A stretch of 64,000 nucleotides of DNA from Parvularculaceae bacterium. Its GTDB lineage: Bacteria > Pseudomonadota > Alphaproteobacteria > Caulobacterales > Parvularculaceae. The DNA lies in contig JANQSJ010000014.1 in assembly GCA_028284065.1 (NCBI GenBank), positions 372,001 through 436,000 of the forward strand, read 5' to 3'. The notes below the pieces were generated by a model. It saw only the letters and a list, made by a program, of their open reading frames with translations. It was not told the DNA's origin and did no database searches. Positions 42,010-51,295 of this stretch are shown piece after piece (the stretch's first letter is position 1; each line of letters begins with the position of its first letter). A program made the position numbers and the translations under genes.

Positions 42010-44784
42010 CTACGTACTCATTTGCGCATCGTGGCGCGCCGCGCCGCGCGCGCTCCATCTCCGGATCGCAAATTTGTGGACCTCCTCGGCAAAGAAGAAG
42101 CACAAAGCGACGCCGACAAGCGACAGAAATGTCGGCAAAGGAATCGGCGACAGCTGCAAGACGTCGCTCAGGACCGGCGCGCGCATGGCGGCCAAGTGAA
42201 TTAGGAGCGCTCCCGGCACGGCGAGCGCTAGGAACCGGTTCCCGAACGGCGCCATGGAGAAGAGCGACTTCGTCTCCGACCGGCTCTGCAGAGCGTGGGC
42301 GTTGCCGAATAGGACCATCAGCATCAGCGTGGTGTTGCGCGCCGCCTCTTCCGACGCGCCGGCCGCCAAGATGCTTGAGAACACTGTGAAGGCGAGCGCG
42401 CCCATGATGGTCCCGGCGACAAGCACATGCTCGATAATATGACGTTCAAAGATCGGTTCGGCGGGATCGCGGGGCGGCCGCGAAAGCTCGCCGCCCTCCT
42501 TCGGCTCGAAGGCGAGCGCTACGTCCTGAAGCCCGTTTGCAACGAGATTTAGCCAGAGCAGCTGCACCGCCGTCAGCGGCATTGGCAGGCCGGCGGCGAC
42601 GCTGAGGAAGAAAAGCAAAATCGCGGAAAAGCCCGTCGCCGTCAGGAGCGCGATCACCTTGCGGATATTGTTGTAGACAATGCGTCCCTGCTCGACGCCG
42701 GCGACGATGGACGCAAAGTTATCGTCCGTGATGATGAGATCGGCCGCATCCTTGGCGACTTCGGTGCCGCTCTTGCCCATGGCGACGCCAGCGTTCGCGC
42801 GGCGCATCGCTGGCGCGTCGTTTACGCCGTCGCCGGTGACGGCTACGAAATGGCCGTCCTTCATGAACGTCTCAACGATAAGCTCTTTCTGGACCGGCTC
42901 AATTCGAGCGAAGATCCGGCTCGGGAGGATCAGCACCTCCAAAGCGCCGGCGCCCTCAGTCTCCGCCGTGCGGATCATATCGCCGGTAACCACCTCTGCG
43001 TCGGCGGGGCAAAGACCAAGATCGACCCCGATGGCGCGCGCGGTGAGCGGATGGTCGCCCGTCACCATGGCGACGCCGATGCCGCCCCGCTTGCACCGCT
43101 CGATCGCTTCGCGCGCCTCGGGCCGAACGGGATCGATGATGGCGGCGAGGCCGAGGAAGGTGAGGTCGCGCAGATCATCCCCATCGCCATCTTCCGTATC
43201 GGGAACGTCGCCGCGTTTCGCTAGCGCGATGACCCGGTAACCTTGCGCGGCGAGGTCGCGAAACTGGCCCTCAATCATCGCAGCGTCGACGGGGCGCAAT
43301 TCGCCGTCCAGGTCCATATGGGTCGCGCCCGCGAGAATTTTCTCCGGACTGCCTTTCACATAGAGCGCCGCGGCGCCGTCTTCTCCATTGACGCTGCCGC
43401 TAAAGGCGCGCTCAGATTCATAGGGGATTAGACGACGGCGGCGGCGCTCGCGGCGCACGTCGGCTAGAGAAAAGCCGTACTTCTTCGCGAACACCAGAAA
43501 CGCGACATCCACAATATCGCCGTCGGCGCGCCAGTCGACGCCAGCGTAATCGAGATGGCCTTCGTTTGCGAGCACCCCAGTCACGCAAAGCTCGCGCAGG
43601 TGCTCGCGCGCCTCGCCGGTCACCGCCCCGGGCGCCACGCCGGCGCCTTCCGCCCTGTACTCGCGCCCGCTCGGGAGAAGGATCTTGTCGATCGTCAGCT
43701 CATTGACCGTCAATGTGCCCGTCTTGTCGGAACAAATAAACGTGCACGAACCGAGGGCCTCAACCGCGACCAGCTTCCGAATAATCACATTGTTGGCCGC
43801 CATGCGGCGCATGCCGATCGCGAGCGCCACGGTGAGAGCCGCCGGCAGGCCCTCCGGAATCGTGGAGACGGCCAAGCCAATCGCCATCATCGACATTTCG
43901 ACGGGACCATAGCCGCCGCGCGCGGCCATCAACGCCACGAGCAACACGATCGCCGCCATAATCGCGCCCGCGACCTGATAGGTGAACCGCCGGATGCGGA
44001 TCATCAGCGGCGGCTCAGAGACGCGCCTGCGCGACACCCGCGAGGCGATCCGCCCCAGCTCGGTGTCGAGAGCCGTCGCGCGGACAATGCCCCTACCCCT
44101 GCCCTTGGTGATAATGCTGCCCGCGAAGCAGCGATCGGCGCGGTCAGTGATCGGCGCGTCGTCCGCTATCTTGCTCGCAGCGTCGAGGGCGGCCGCCTTT
44201 CGCACCTCCACTGACTCTCCCGTCAACATCGATTCGTCGACGGACAGATTATCGGCGCTTAGGAGGTCGATGTCCGCCGGCGCACGGTCGCCCGAAGACA
44301 ACAACACGACGTCGCCGACGACGATCTCCTCGAAATCCACGGCCTTCGGCGCGCCGTCGCGGACGACGTGGGCGACGCCGCGCACCATGTCCTTCAGCGC
44401 TTCCGCGGAACGCTGGGCCGCGACCTCCTGCACCGCGCCGATCGCGGCGTTCAGAAGCAGGACGGCGAAAATGAAAATCGCGCTCGGCGTCTGGCCAACC
44501 AGAAGGGAGGCGATTGCGGCGACCAGAAGAATATAGATGAAAGGGCTGAGGAACTGACGCGCGAAGATTTCCGCAACGCTCGCCGGCCGGCGCTCCGGAA
44601 GCTTGTTCGGCCCGTCCTCAGCGAGACGCGCCGCAGCGGCTTCGGACGTCAGCCCCGCCGCCGCGTCCACCGTCGGACCGCCGTTACGCGCGTCGCCGTC
44701 GCCTGGGCCGCCGGTCGGCGCGGATTCGGCTTCGATCTCCCGCGGCGGGCGCTCCCGCGCGTCGCTTGCGCTATCGAGCGCCAC
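42010..44784 (-). CDS. P2-type cation-transporting ATPase
   Basis: The 924-residue protein has a cation_ATPase_N domain (about 45-90) and the actuator motif LTGESV. Phosphorylation D353 lies in CSDKTGTLT, the nucleotide site includes YVKGSPEKIL, and the hinge is VTGDGVNDAPA. Ten membrane helices are expected. M4 reads STIPEGLPAAL as in calcium pumps. M6 reads LNLVANGLQDVALAFEP, where SERCA has the NxxTDG calcium ligands, so the Asp ligand is absent and the ion is uncertain. The first 40 residues are acidic and disordered. It lies upstream of phaC with a 29-base gap. Confidence 0.92.
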   Translation of the reverse strand: MALDSASDARERPPREIEAESAPTGGPGDGDARNGGPTVDAAAGLTSEAAAARLAEDGPNKLPERRPASVAEIFARQFLSPFIYILLVAAIASLLVGQTPSAIFIFAVLLLNAAIGAVQEVAAQRSAEALKDMVRGVAHVVRDGAPKAVDFEEIVVGDVVLLSSGDRAPADIDLLSADNLSVDESMLTGESVEVRKAAALDAASKIADDAPITDRADRCFAGSIITKGRGRGIVRATALDTELGRIASRVSRRRVSEPPLMIRIRRFTYQVAGAIMAAIVLLVALMAARGGYGPVEMSMMAIGLAVSTIPEGLPAALTVALAIGMRRMAANNVIIRKLVAVEALGSCTFICSDKTGTLTVNELTIDKILLPSGREYRAEGAGVAPGAVTGEAREHLRELCVTGVLANEGHLDYAGVDWRADGDIVDVAFLVFAKKYGFSLADVRRERRRRRLIPYESERAFSGSVNGEDGAAALYVKGSPEKILAGATHMDLDGELRPVDAAMIEGQFRDLAAQGYRVIALAKRGDVPDTEDGDGDDLRDLTFLGLAAIIDPVRPEAREAIERCKRGGIGVAMVTGDHPLTARAIGVDLGLCPADAEVVTGDMIRTAETEGAGALEVLILPSRIFARIEPVQKELIVETFMKDGHFVAVTGDGVNDAPAMRRANAGVAMGKSGTEVAKDAADLIITDDNFASIVAGVEQGRIVYNNIRKVIALLTATGFSAILLFFLSVAAGLPMPLTAVQLLWLNLVANGLQDVALAFEPKEGGELSRPPRDPAEPIFERHIIEHVLVAGTIMGALAFTVFSSILAAGASEEAARNTTLMLMVLFGNAHALQSRSETKSLFSMAPFGNRFLALAVPGALLIHLAAMRAPVLSDVLQLSPIPLPTFLSLVGVALCFFFAEEVHKFAIRRWSARGAARHDAQMST

Positions 44785-45214
44785 GGACCTGCCTTCCTTT
44801 ACGGGGCATATCTTTCGCCTTCTCTTGCTCTCCAGCCGCTGCTTTCAAGCGGCGAAATCGCTTTCGCGAACCGTCTCCTGGAAATCTGCCGCCGGCGCGC
44901 CTGCCGAGGCCTGCTGCGCCGCCGCTCGGCTCTCCGAATGTCAATCCGAGTTGACGGCCGGAGGCTAACACCGCTCAATTTTGGCGTGCATGAAATTTTT
45001 GTTGCAGTACAGCATGTCAAGCTGCGCTAAAAAAAGATGCGCGTGCGACGCAATTGCATAACTTGGGTGGATGAGCGGCGAGCCGCCTGTCGCGCCGCGC
45101 CGGTCAAACAAGAAGTCGGTATTCGCGTCCGTAAGATGCTGAGGCGTCAGCCGGCGACCATGTCGTTGGACTCGGCTGATCGGCTGATACGCCGTCAGCA
45201 AAACGGGAAATCGC
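44785..45214. other. Intergenic region upstream of the P-type ATPase
   Basis: This 430-base stretch holds the ATPase promoter on the minus strand. A consensus-like -35 box TTGACA lies at 45015-45020 (minus strand), with an AT-rich run following toward 44990. I find no supportable gene; a frame reading into the tRNA-Gly is an artefact. Confidence 0.4.
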
Positions 45215-45288
45215 TGGAGCGGGTGAAGGGAATCGAACCCTCGTCTTAAGCTTGGGAAGCTCCTGCTCTACCATTGAGCTACACCCGC
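45215..45288 (-). tRNA. tRNA-Gly (CCC anticodon)
   Basis: On the minus strand the acceptor GCGGGTG pairs with CACCCGC. The D-arm is GCTC/GAGC, the anticodon loop is TTCCCAA (anticodon CCC), and the T-arm is GAGGG/CCCTT with loop TTCGATT. CCA is encoded at 45217-45215. The first anticodon-stem pair is a G-A mismatch, but the overall sequence matches alphaproteobacterial tRNA-Gly(CCC). Confidence 0.95.
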
Positions 45289-45529
45289 CAAAGGGCGCTC
45301 ATCTGCGCGGGCGGGCGCGCGCTTGTCAATTGCGTCGGGCCGCGCGTCAGGAACGCGAGGCCTCTTGGCGGCGCGCGCGAACACGCCCACTTTCCCCACA
45401 TTTCCACAGCCTCGCCCCAAAATTGACGGGATGGGGGCGATGCTTCGCCGGCGTCGATAACGAATTGGCCGCACTTGCCTTCGCGCCAAGCTGACAACGC
45501 GCCGCCGAATCGAACACAAGGAGACCGCG

Positions 45530-46384
45530 ATGAAACCGAGTCTTTCACGCCGCGACGCGTTAGCGGGCGCGCTTGCGGGCGTCGCCGCCGCAGGCGCAAG
45601 CCTCGCGCCGGCCGCCGCAGGCGAGCCGCGCACCGAAGCGACGGAGCTTGTCGAGGATGCGACCGAGACGGCGCTCTACTTTGCGGCCGATTCCGCCTTT
45701 GAACCCATGTGGGACCTCGCCAAGGACGCAAAGGCGATCGTCGTCATCCCCGAGAAGTTTCGCGCCGGGTTCATCATCGGCGGCTCGGCGGGCGACGCCG
45801 CGATGCTGGCCAAGAACAAGGACGGCACCTGGTCGCAGCCGACCTTCCTCACCGTCGGATCGCTCTCGTTCGGCTTTCAGGTTGGGGCCGAAGCCTCCGA
45901 AATCGTCCTGCTCGTCATGACGGAACAGGGAAAGGCGGGCATGCTCGGCTCCAGCGTCAAATTGGGCGGCGACATATCGATCGCTGCGGGGCCGATCGGC
46001 GCCGGCGCCAAGGCCCAGACGACGGACGTTCTCGCCTTCTCCCGCTCGCGCGGCCTCTATGGCGGCGTCAGCCTCGAAGGCGCGATCCTGAAGTCGCGGA
46101 CGAACTGGAACCGGGCTTACTACGACGCCGACGTCAGCCCGGCGGACGTCGTCTATCTTGGCGAAGCCTATAACCCCGCCTCCGCGCCGCTGCAGAACGC
46201 GATTTGGGGCCTCGCCAACAAGTCCGCGCCCGAGGCGGCTCCCGCGGCGTTGTCCTATGCGGACGATCCCGCTACCGAAGCCGCGATTCGCGATCTGGAA
46301 GGCGGCGCGCCCTTGAAGCCTGACGGGTTCTACGAAGACGACGACGCCTGGGCTGAGCCGGCCCGCGCCGAAGGCGGCCAGTAG
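45530..46384 (+). CDS. Secreted SYLF/YSC84-domain lipid-binding-like protein
   Basis: The 284-residue protein starts with a Tat-like signal (SRRDALAGALAGVAAAGA). A SYLF domain follows: AKAIVVIPEKFRAGFIIGGS, FGFQVGAEASEIVLLVMTEQG, GADISIAAGPIGAGAKA-type glycine-rich strands and SRGLYGGVSLEGA. SYLF/YSC84 proteins bind phosphoinositides in eukaryotes; in bacteria the role is unclear. The last 60 residues are acidic and probably flexible. The gene ends before a strong hairpin at 46421-46464. Confidence 0.85.
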   Translation: MKPSLSRRDALAGALAGVAAAGASLAPAAAGEPRTEATELVEDATETALYFAADSAFEPMWDLAKDAKAIVVIPEKFRAGFIIGGSAGDAAMLAKNKDGTWSQPTFLTVGSLSFGFQVGAEASEIVLLVMTEQGKAGMLGSSVKLGGDISIAAGPIGAGAKAQTTDVLAFSRSRGLYGGVSLEGAILKSRTNWNRAYYDADVSPADVVYLGEAYNPASAPLQNAIWGLANKSAPEAAPAALSYADDPATEAAIRDLEGGAPLKPDGFYEDDDAWAEPARAEGGQ

Positions 46385-46420
46385 CCGCCGACGCGCCGCT
46401 CGCTTCCTTGAGGCCAACCT

Positions 46421-46464
46421 AACGCAAAAGTGACGCGGGGCGTGGCCCCGCGTCACTTGCGTTT
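46421..46464 (+). terminator. Strong intrinsic-terminator-like hairpin
   Basis: AGTGACGCGGGG and CCCCGCGTCACT pair perfectly around CGTGG. The flanking AACGCA and TGCGTT extend the stem with a 2-base bulge, and GTTTG follows. It stands 37 bases after the SYLF gene stop and before the radical SAM gene. Confidence 0.8.
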
Positions 46465-46524
46465 GGGCGGCGGGTTTCGTTCCCTCCGCCGCTGGAGCGG
46501 CCAATTGGAAGGGACTGGCGCCGA

Positions 46525-47526
46525 ATGGCTGAAGGCTCTCGACACAATTGTGAGCTGGACGAGGCGGAGCGCGAACGCGCAGCAGCCGTTTCGCGATTGC
46601 GCGCCTTCGCCGATCCGGTCGTAACAGCGGACGGGGAACGCCGTGCGCGGGTCGATTTCGCCGGACTTCAAACGCTCTGGGTCAACACCGGCACCCTGTG
46701 CAATCTCGCCTGCGCTACCTGCTATATTGAAAGTTCGCCCACGAACGATTCGCTCATCTATCCGACTGCGGACGAGGTCTCGCCGTTTCTGAGCGAGGCG
46801 AAGGCGATGGGCGCCGATGAAATCGGCTTCACCGGCGGCGAGCCGTTTCTCAACCCACACGCGCCGGACATGATCGATGACGCGCTTGACCGGGGCTTTT
46901 CGGTACTTGTGCTGACAAACGCCATGCGTCCGATGATGCGCCGACGCGTGGCTGACCGCCTCCTCGCCGCGAAGACGCGCCATGGCGATCGCCTTTCCCT
47001 GCGGGTCAGCCTCGACAGCCATGACGCGGCGGCGCATGACGCCGAACGCGGCGCAGGCGGGTTCAGCGTCTCTCTTGAAGGCCTGAAATGGCTGTCGGCG
47101 AACGACTTCAGCGTGTCGGTCGCCGCGCGCCTCCTGACGAACGAGACCGAGGCCGACGCGCGGTCGGGCTTCGGGCTCCTGTTTGCGCAGGAGGGCCTAG
47201 CGCTCAATGCATCGTCTCCGGACGATTTGACGGTATTCCCCCAGATGGACGCGAGCGCGCCAACGCCGGAAATAACCGAAGCATGCTGGTCAATCCTCGG
47301 CAAGCGCCCTGAAGACGTCATGTGCGCATCGTCGCGGATGATCGTGAAGCGAAAGGGCGCTGCGGCCCCTTCCGTGGTCGCCTGCACGCTTATCACCAAG
47401 GACCCGGCCTTCGAACTCGGCGCGACGCTGAGCGAAGGAACGGCGGCGGCGGTCCCGCTGAACCATCCGCACTGTTCGCGATTCTGCGTGCTTGGCGGCG
47501 CGAGCTGTTCCGGGGGCGGCGGATGA
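46525..47526 (+). CDS. Radical SAM protein with cysteine-rich C-terminus
   Basis: The 333-residue protein has the radical SAM motif CNLACATC (C59, C63, C66), GFTGGEPFLNP for SAM binding, and LRVSLDSHD. The C-terminal third has further cysteines: one in VMCASSR, one in VVACTL, and CSRFC then ASC near the end. These could bind an auxiliary iron-sulfur cluster as in SPASM-type enzymes, although the spacing is not classical. The substrate is unknown. Its stop overlaps the start of the DUF938 methyltransferase gene (ATGA), so the two act in one operon. Confidence 0.85.
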   Translation: MAEGSRHNCELDEAERERAAAVSRLRAFADPVVTADGERRARVDFAGLQTLWVNTGTLCNLACATCYIESSPTNDSLIYPTADEVSPFLSEAKAMGADEIGFTGGEPFLNPHAPDMIDDALDRGFSVLVLTNAMRPMMRRRVADRLLAAKTRHGDRLSLRVSLDSHDAAAHDAERGAGGFSVSLEGLKWLSANDFSVSVAARLLTNETEADARSGFGLLFAQEGLALNASSPDDLTVFPQMDASAPTPEITEACWSILGKRPEDVMCASSRMIVKRKGAAAPSVVACTLITKDPAFELGATLSEGTAAAVPLNHPHCSRFCVLGGASCSGGGG

Positions 47527-48203
47527 GCGGTAAGCCGAAGAAAGAGATTGCGCTCGAGGCGCGGACCGCAGCCATTGATCGGCTTTTCTCGCCGTCCGCG
47601 TCGCGAAACAGGGGCGTTATAGCAACGGCGATCATCGACCTGATGCCCCACAATGGAACCATCATTGAGATCGCCTCAGGGACTGGCGAGCATGTCGCGG
47701 CCTTCGCCAAGGCGCTGCCGGAAGTCCGCTGGGCACCGGGCGATCCGGATGAGGCGTCGCGGCGATCGATCGCGGCCTGGACCGCGCATCTGGGCCTTGC
47801 GAATGTCGCGACGCCGCATGCGATCGACGTCGCCGGCGCGGCCTGGCGATCCGGCGACCTGACCCTTCCCGCGCCAATGGACGCGTCGGCTGACGGAATC
47901 GTCTGCATAAATATGATTCACATCGCGCCTGTCTGCGCGGCCGAGGGGCTCATCGAAGGGGCGGGACGGCGGCTCGCGCCGGGCGGACGGCTATTCCTGT
48001 ACGGCCCATTCGCCCGCGACGGCGCGCACACCGCGCCGTCAAATGCGGAATTCGACGCAACGCTCAAGGCGCGTAACCCGAGCTGGGGCGTGCGCGACCT
48101 CGAGCAGGAGATTGAGCCTCTCGCCGACGCCGCCGGACTTCGGCGCGTCGAGGCGCGCGCGATGCCGGCGAACAATCTCACAGTCGTTTTCGAGAAGGCT
48201 TGA
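47523..48203 (+). CDS. DUF938 SAM-dependent methyltransferase-like protein
   Basis: The 226-residue protein starts with SxxxNRGVIA-type sequence typical of DUF938 (PSASRNRGVIATAIIDLMP). Motif I is IIEIASGTGEHVAAFA and INMIHIAP and LFLYGPFARDG follow. The fold is a class I methyltransferase; the substrate is unknown. ATG 47523 overlaps the radical SAM stop by 4 bases. Confidence 0.88.
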   Translation: MSGKPKKEIALEARTAAIDRLFSPSASRNRGVIATAIIDLMPHNGTIIEIASGTGEHVAAFAKALPEVRWAPGDPDEASRRSIAAWTAHLGLANVATPHAIDVAGAAWRSGDLTLPAPMDASADGIVCINMIHIAPVCAAEGLIEGAGRRLAPGGRLFLYGPFARDGAHTAPSNAEFDATLKARNPSWGVRDLEQEIEPLADAAGLRRVEARAMPANNLTVVFEKA

Positions 48204-48273
48204 CCGCCGGCCCGCCGCATCCCCGAAGCGACAGCGCCGCCGAACCGCGGGGCGTCTGCGCCGCGCGGGCGGA

Positions 48274-48963
48274 TCAGTTCCCGGAGAAAAGGTCCACGGC
48301 GATCCAGTCCTTAAGGCGGGTCGCGCCAACGCCTTCGAGGCCATGTTCCTCGCTATCCGGCGAAAAGGAAACAGCGCGCGGGGCCTGCATCTCCGGGGCG
48401 TCCGACTGCGCTATCTTGTTCGAGACCTGGACCGCGCCGCCGGCCCCATTCAGCGCCTCGATATAACGATCCGCAGCGCCCAGAAAATTCCCGATGCTCA
48501 CCGCGACCGTCCCGCGCGCGCAGCCGAAGTCGCAGAAAGTGTAGCGCGTCATCATCGACGTGCCATCGGCGGCGGTCGTCGCGTAGCCGACAAATGCGCC
48601 CGCATTGAAGTCGTTGAGCGCCGAGAGGGACAGCGACTTGGGGAAAAACATCCAGTGATAAAGCCCGGCGCAATTCGTCTGCGTACCGTCGTCGCAGGCG
48701 TTCGGCGCGAGGACCAGGATCTTTCCGCCAAATGCGATCCGCAAGGCGGGCCGGCCGAAGATCGTCGTCCGCTGCACGTCCGACGACAGCTCCCGCGCAA
48801 TCGGCTCGATAGAATTAAGGTCGAAATTTCGGATTAGGTTCGACGGCTGCGACACCGGCCCCTGAGAAAGCTGTGCGGCCGCCTCGCCCGCCGCGATCGC
48901 GAAGGCCGCCAATCCGCCTGCGGCCACGCCGGCCGCGCGAAGGTTCTTGAAGAATTTTGTCAT
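48274..48963 (-). CDS. Secreted YbjN-domain-like protein (second)
   Basis: The 229-residue protein has a signal peptide (AAGVAAGGLAAFAIAAGEAAA) and a YbjN-like domain with a central cysteine-bearing part: ACDDGTQTNCAGLYHWMFF, then ALNDFNAGAFVGYAT, then CDFGCARGTVAVSIGNFLGAA. The order matches the protein at 17823-18554 (NCDAGACG, then LNAAHQS, then GGVSFENL), so they are probably distant paralogues. Six cysteines could form periplasmic disulfides. The function is unknown. Confidence 0.65.
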   Translation of the reverse strand: MTKFFKNLRAAGVAAGGLAAFAIAAGEAAAQLSQGPVSQPSNLIRNFDLNSIEPIARELSSDVQRTTIFGRPALRIAFGGKILVLAPNACDDGTQTNCAGLYHWMFFPKSLSLSALNDFNAGAFVGYATTAADGTSMMTRYTFCDFGCARGTVAVSIGNFLGAADRYIEALNGAGGAVQVSNKIAQSDAPEMQAPRAVSFSPDSEEHGLEGVGATRLKDWIAVDLFSGN

Positions 48964-49037
48964 GGTGTCCCCTGTTCATATCTCCGAAGGCTCGCCCATC
49001 GACGCGGCGAAGGCAAGCCGAGGAGAGCGCGCAAAGT

Positions 49038-49439
49038 TCAGCGCGCGTCGGCGCGGCGAGGGTCAAGGCAATAGTTTGAGGTCAGACGTCCGCCGCTTTC
49101 GCGCAACGCGCGCACGCGGTATCGCTTGCCGTAGTCGAAGGCGAGCCCGCACTCCGACGGCCGCGTTGAATGGTACACCTTTATCGTCCCCGTGACCGCG
49201 CTGTCGCTTGACGATATCACCTGAAAGACCGTCGCCTGCTCCGGCAGGACGCTCAGCCCGTCCGGACCAATGCGCAACTCAGCATCCTGAACGACGCCGT
49301 CGATTTCAATCACGCCAGAAGGCTCCGCGGCGGAGCAGACGCACGCCGCATAAGGGTCCGGGCGAATGATCTCCGGCGGGCCGGACGGAACGGCAGGAGC
49401 GGTCTGGGCGATCGCAAGGGCGACGAGAAGCGAGGGCAT
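49038..49439 (-). CDS. Small secreted hypothetical protein
   Basis: The 133-residue protein has a short signal-like N-terminus (SLLVALAIAQTAPAVPSG). A beta-rich domain follows with cysteines in AACVCSAAEPSG, SECGLAFDYGKRYRVRA and SNYCLDP, suitable for disulfides. I do not recognise the family. It lies 32 bases downstream of dcd on the same strand and could be read from the same transcript. Confidence 0.6.
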   Translation of the reverse strand: MPSLLVALAIAQTAPAVPSGPPEIIRPDPYAACVCSAAEPSGVIEIDGVVQDAELRIGPDGLSVLPEQATVFQVISSSDSAVTGTIKVYHSTRPSECGLAFDYGKRYRVRALRESGGRLTSNYCLDPRRADAR

Positions 49440-49471
49440 CCGCTGGGTACTCCAAGTATCGGCCCTCCAGG

Positions 49472-50587
49472 TCAGGGCGCGCGAAAGTGCTTTGAGAGCT
49501 TAAGCGACTGGCCCTGATAATTCGAGGCCATGTCGTCGCCATAGAGAACGCCTGGCCGCGCCGCCATGCGCTCATAGGCGAGGCGCGCGACCGCTTGGCC
49601 ATGTTCAAGGATAAAGGGCGCATCGTGGCTGCGCACTTCAAGCACCGCCCGCGCCCCATTTGCGCCGGCGCGCCCCTGTCCGCGGTCCGGCGACCAGCCG
49701 AAGCCTGGATCGAAGAAGCCGGCATAGTGGGCGCGGAATTCTCCCAGGCCGGGGCTGATCGCCGCCATCTCAGCCGCGCAGTCCGGCGGCACCCCGAGCG
49801 CCTCTTTTGACGCAAGGATATAGAATTCGTCAGGGTCAAGAATGAGAAACCCCTGGCCCGGCCGCGCGATCGGATCGAAGTAATCTTCGGGGGCGCATGC
49901 GCCGGGCGCGTCGACATCAATGAGCGCGGCGTGGCGTCGCGCGCGCCAGCCGATCGGGCGGTCGTCGCCGGCGCCCACTAGGTCCACCGAGACATGCAGG
50001 CCGCCATCGATATGGGCCGTTCCGTCGACCAGCGGGTCACGGGCGTGCAAGTCGGCGAGGGAGCGGTCGTCGAGAACCGATCCGCCGCGTTTGAAACGAG
50101 CCTGATTAAGGCTCGAGCCCTCGCGCACAACGATGGAAAAAGTGCGCGGACAGACCTCCGCGTAGAGGGGTCCGTCATAGCCGGCCGGAATCTCGTCGAA
50201 CGCGGCGCGCCGCGCACCCGCCCCTTCCGTGACGAGCCGAACGAAAACGTCGATCCTGCCGGTCGAGCTTTTCGGGTTCGCCGCGCCGGCCACCTCCCGC
50301 GGCAGCTTAAGCCGCTCGCGCACCTCCACGAGGTAGACGCACCCCCGCTCGAGCACCGCGCCGCTCGCAAGGTCGATCTCGTGCATCGAAAGGCCGTCAT
50401 GGAGGCGCTCGCGAACGCTGCGGCCAGCTCCCGGCAGGAACGACGCCCGAGCGCGCCAGGCGCGCCGGCCGAGGGTCAGATCGAGGGACGCCGGCTGAAG
50501 CTGACGCGGCGCGGGCGCGCCGGCCAGCGCGATCCCGCCTGAAGCGATGAGTCCTTCGATCGATTCCCTCGGCAGGACGCCTGACAT
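49472..50587 (-). CDS. dcd: Double-length 2'-deoxycytidine 5'-triphosphate deaminase
   Basis: The 371-residue protein is about twice the size of E. coli Dcd (193 residues). The first half includes LQPASLDLTLG and the active-site block ANPKSSTGRIDVFVRL. The second half repeats the dUTPase-like fold with FLILDPDEFYILASKEALG and FRAHYAGFFDPGFGW. It converts dCTP to dUTP for thymidylate synthesis. This tandem form is known in alphaproteobacteria. Start ATG 50587 gives MSGVLPRES; 50632 is also in frame. Confidence 0.92.
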   Translation of the reverse strand: MSGVLPRESIEGLIASGGIALAGAPAPRQLQPASLDLTLGRRAWRARASFLPGAGRSVRERLHDGLSMHEIDLASGAVLERGCVYLVEVRERLKLPREVAGAANPKSSTGRIDVFVRLVTEGAGARRAAFDEIPAGYDGPLYAEVCPRTFSIVVREGSSLNQARFKRGGSVLDDRSLADLHARDPLVDGTAHIDGGLHVSVDLVGAGDDRPIGWRARRHAALIDVDAPGACAPEDYFDPIARPGQGFLILDPDEFYILASKEALGVPPDCAAEMAAISPGLGEFRAHYAGFFDPGFGWSPDRGQGRAGANGARAVLEVRSHDAPFILEHGQAVARLAYERMAARPGVLYGDDMASNYQGQSLKLSKHFRAP

Positions 50588-50786
50588 GGCGCCAGCGCCC
50601 CGCTCAGAATCATTCTCATTGGCGTCCGTCACGCTGTCAGGTCGGCTCCCGAGACTTCGCCTTCGGCCCGTTCACTATCGCGATGGCGGGCCGGCGCGCA
50701 ATTGACCGGTTAAGTCCGCGCGAAAGATTCCCATTTGGTTCGATTGGAAACCGCGATAGGATTGTCGCCGTGACGGAGTCTGAGCC

Positions 50787-51179
50787 ATGTATGAGCGCAT
50801 CACCCGCGGCATCCGCGTCCGCGTAGAGCCGCATTTTCTGGACGACCAATCCGACCCGGAGGAGGATCACTACGTCTGGGCCTATACCGTTCGCATCGAA
50901 AACGATTCCGACAAAACGGTGCAGTTGCGCAATCGCGAGTGGACGATCACCGACGCCAGCGGTCAGACCGAGACGGTCGCGGGCGAAGGCGTCGTCGGCG
51001 AACAACCGGTCATCCGGCCGGGAGAAGGCTTTGAATACACCTCAGGCGCTCCTCTCGCGACGCCGTCGGGACTCATGGTCGGCAGGTACGGAATGGAGAC
51101 CACCGACGGCGACGCGTTTGAGGTCGATATTCCCGCATTTTCGCTCGACAGCCCGCACGAGAATCGCCAGATCCACTGA
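50787..51179 (+). CDS. apaG: ApaG (CorD-like) protein
   Basis: The 130-residue protein has the ApaG fold: GIRVRVEPHFLD at the N-terminus, YVWAYTVRIENDSDKTVQLRNREW, GVVGEQPVIRPGEGFEYTSG and GRYGMETTDGDAFEVDIPAF. ApaG proteins are fibronectin-III-like; the biochemical role is unclear, and they have been tied to Co2+ resistance and low Ap4A. It lies between divergent dcd and trkH without an operon partner. Confidence 0.95.
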   Translation: MYERITRGIRVRVEPHFLDDQSDPEEDHYVWAYTVRIENDSDKTVQLRNREWTITDASGQTETVAGEGVVGEQPVIRPGEGFEYTSGAPLATPSGLMVGRYGMETTDGDAFEVDIPAFSLDSPHENRQIH

Positions 51180-51295
51180 CCATCGTGAAAAATGGCGACC
51201 GCCATACGGCCGAGCGCATTGGCGGCGTGACGCGCGCGCAAACGAGCGCCGCTTCATTCGCCGCGCGTTAACCAACCGCCTTCAGACAATCTGAC

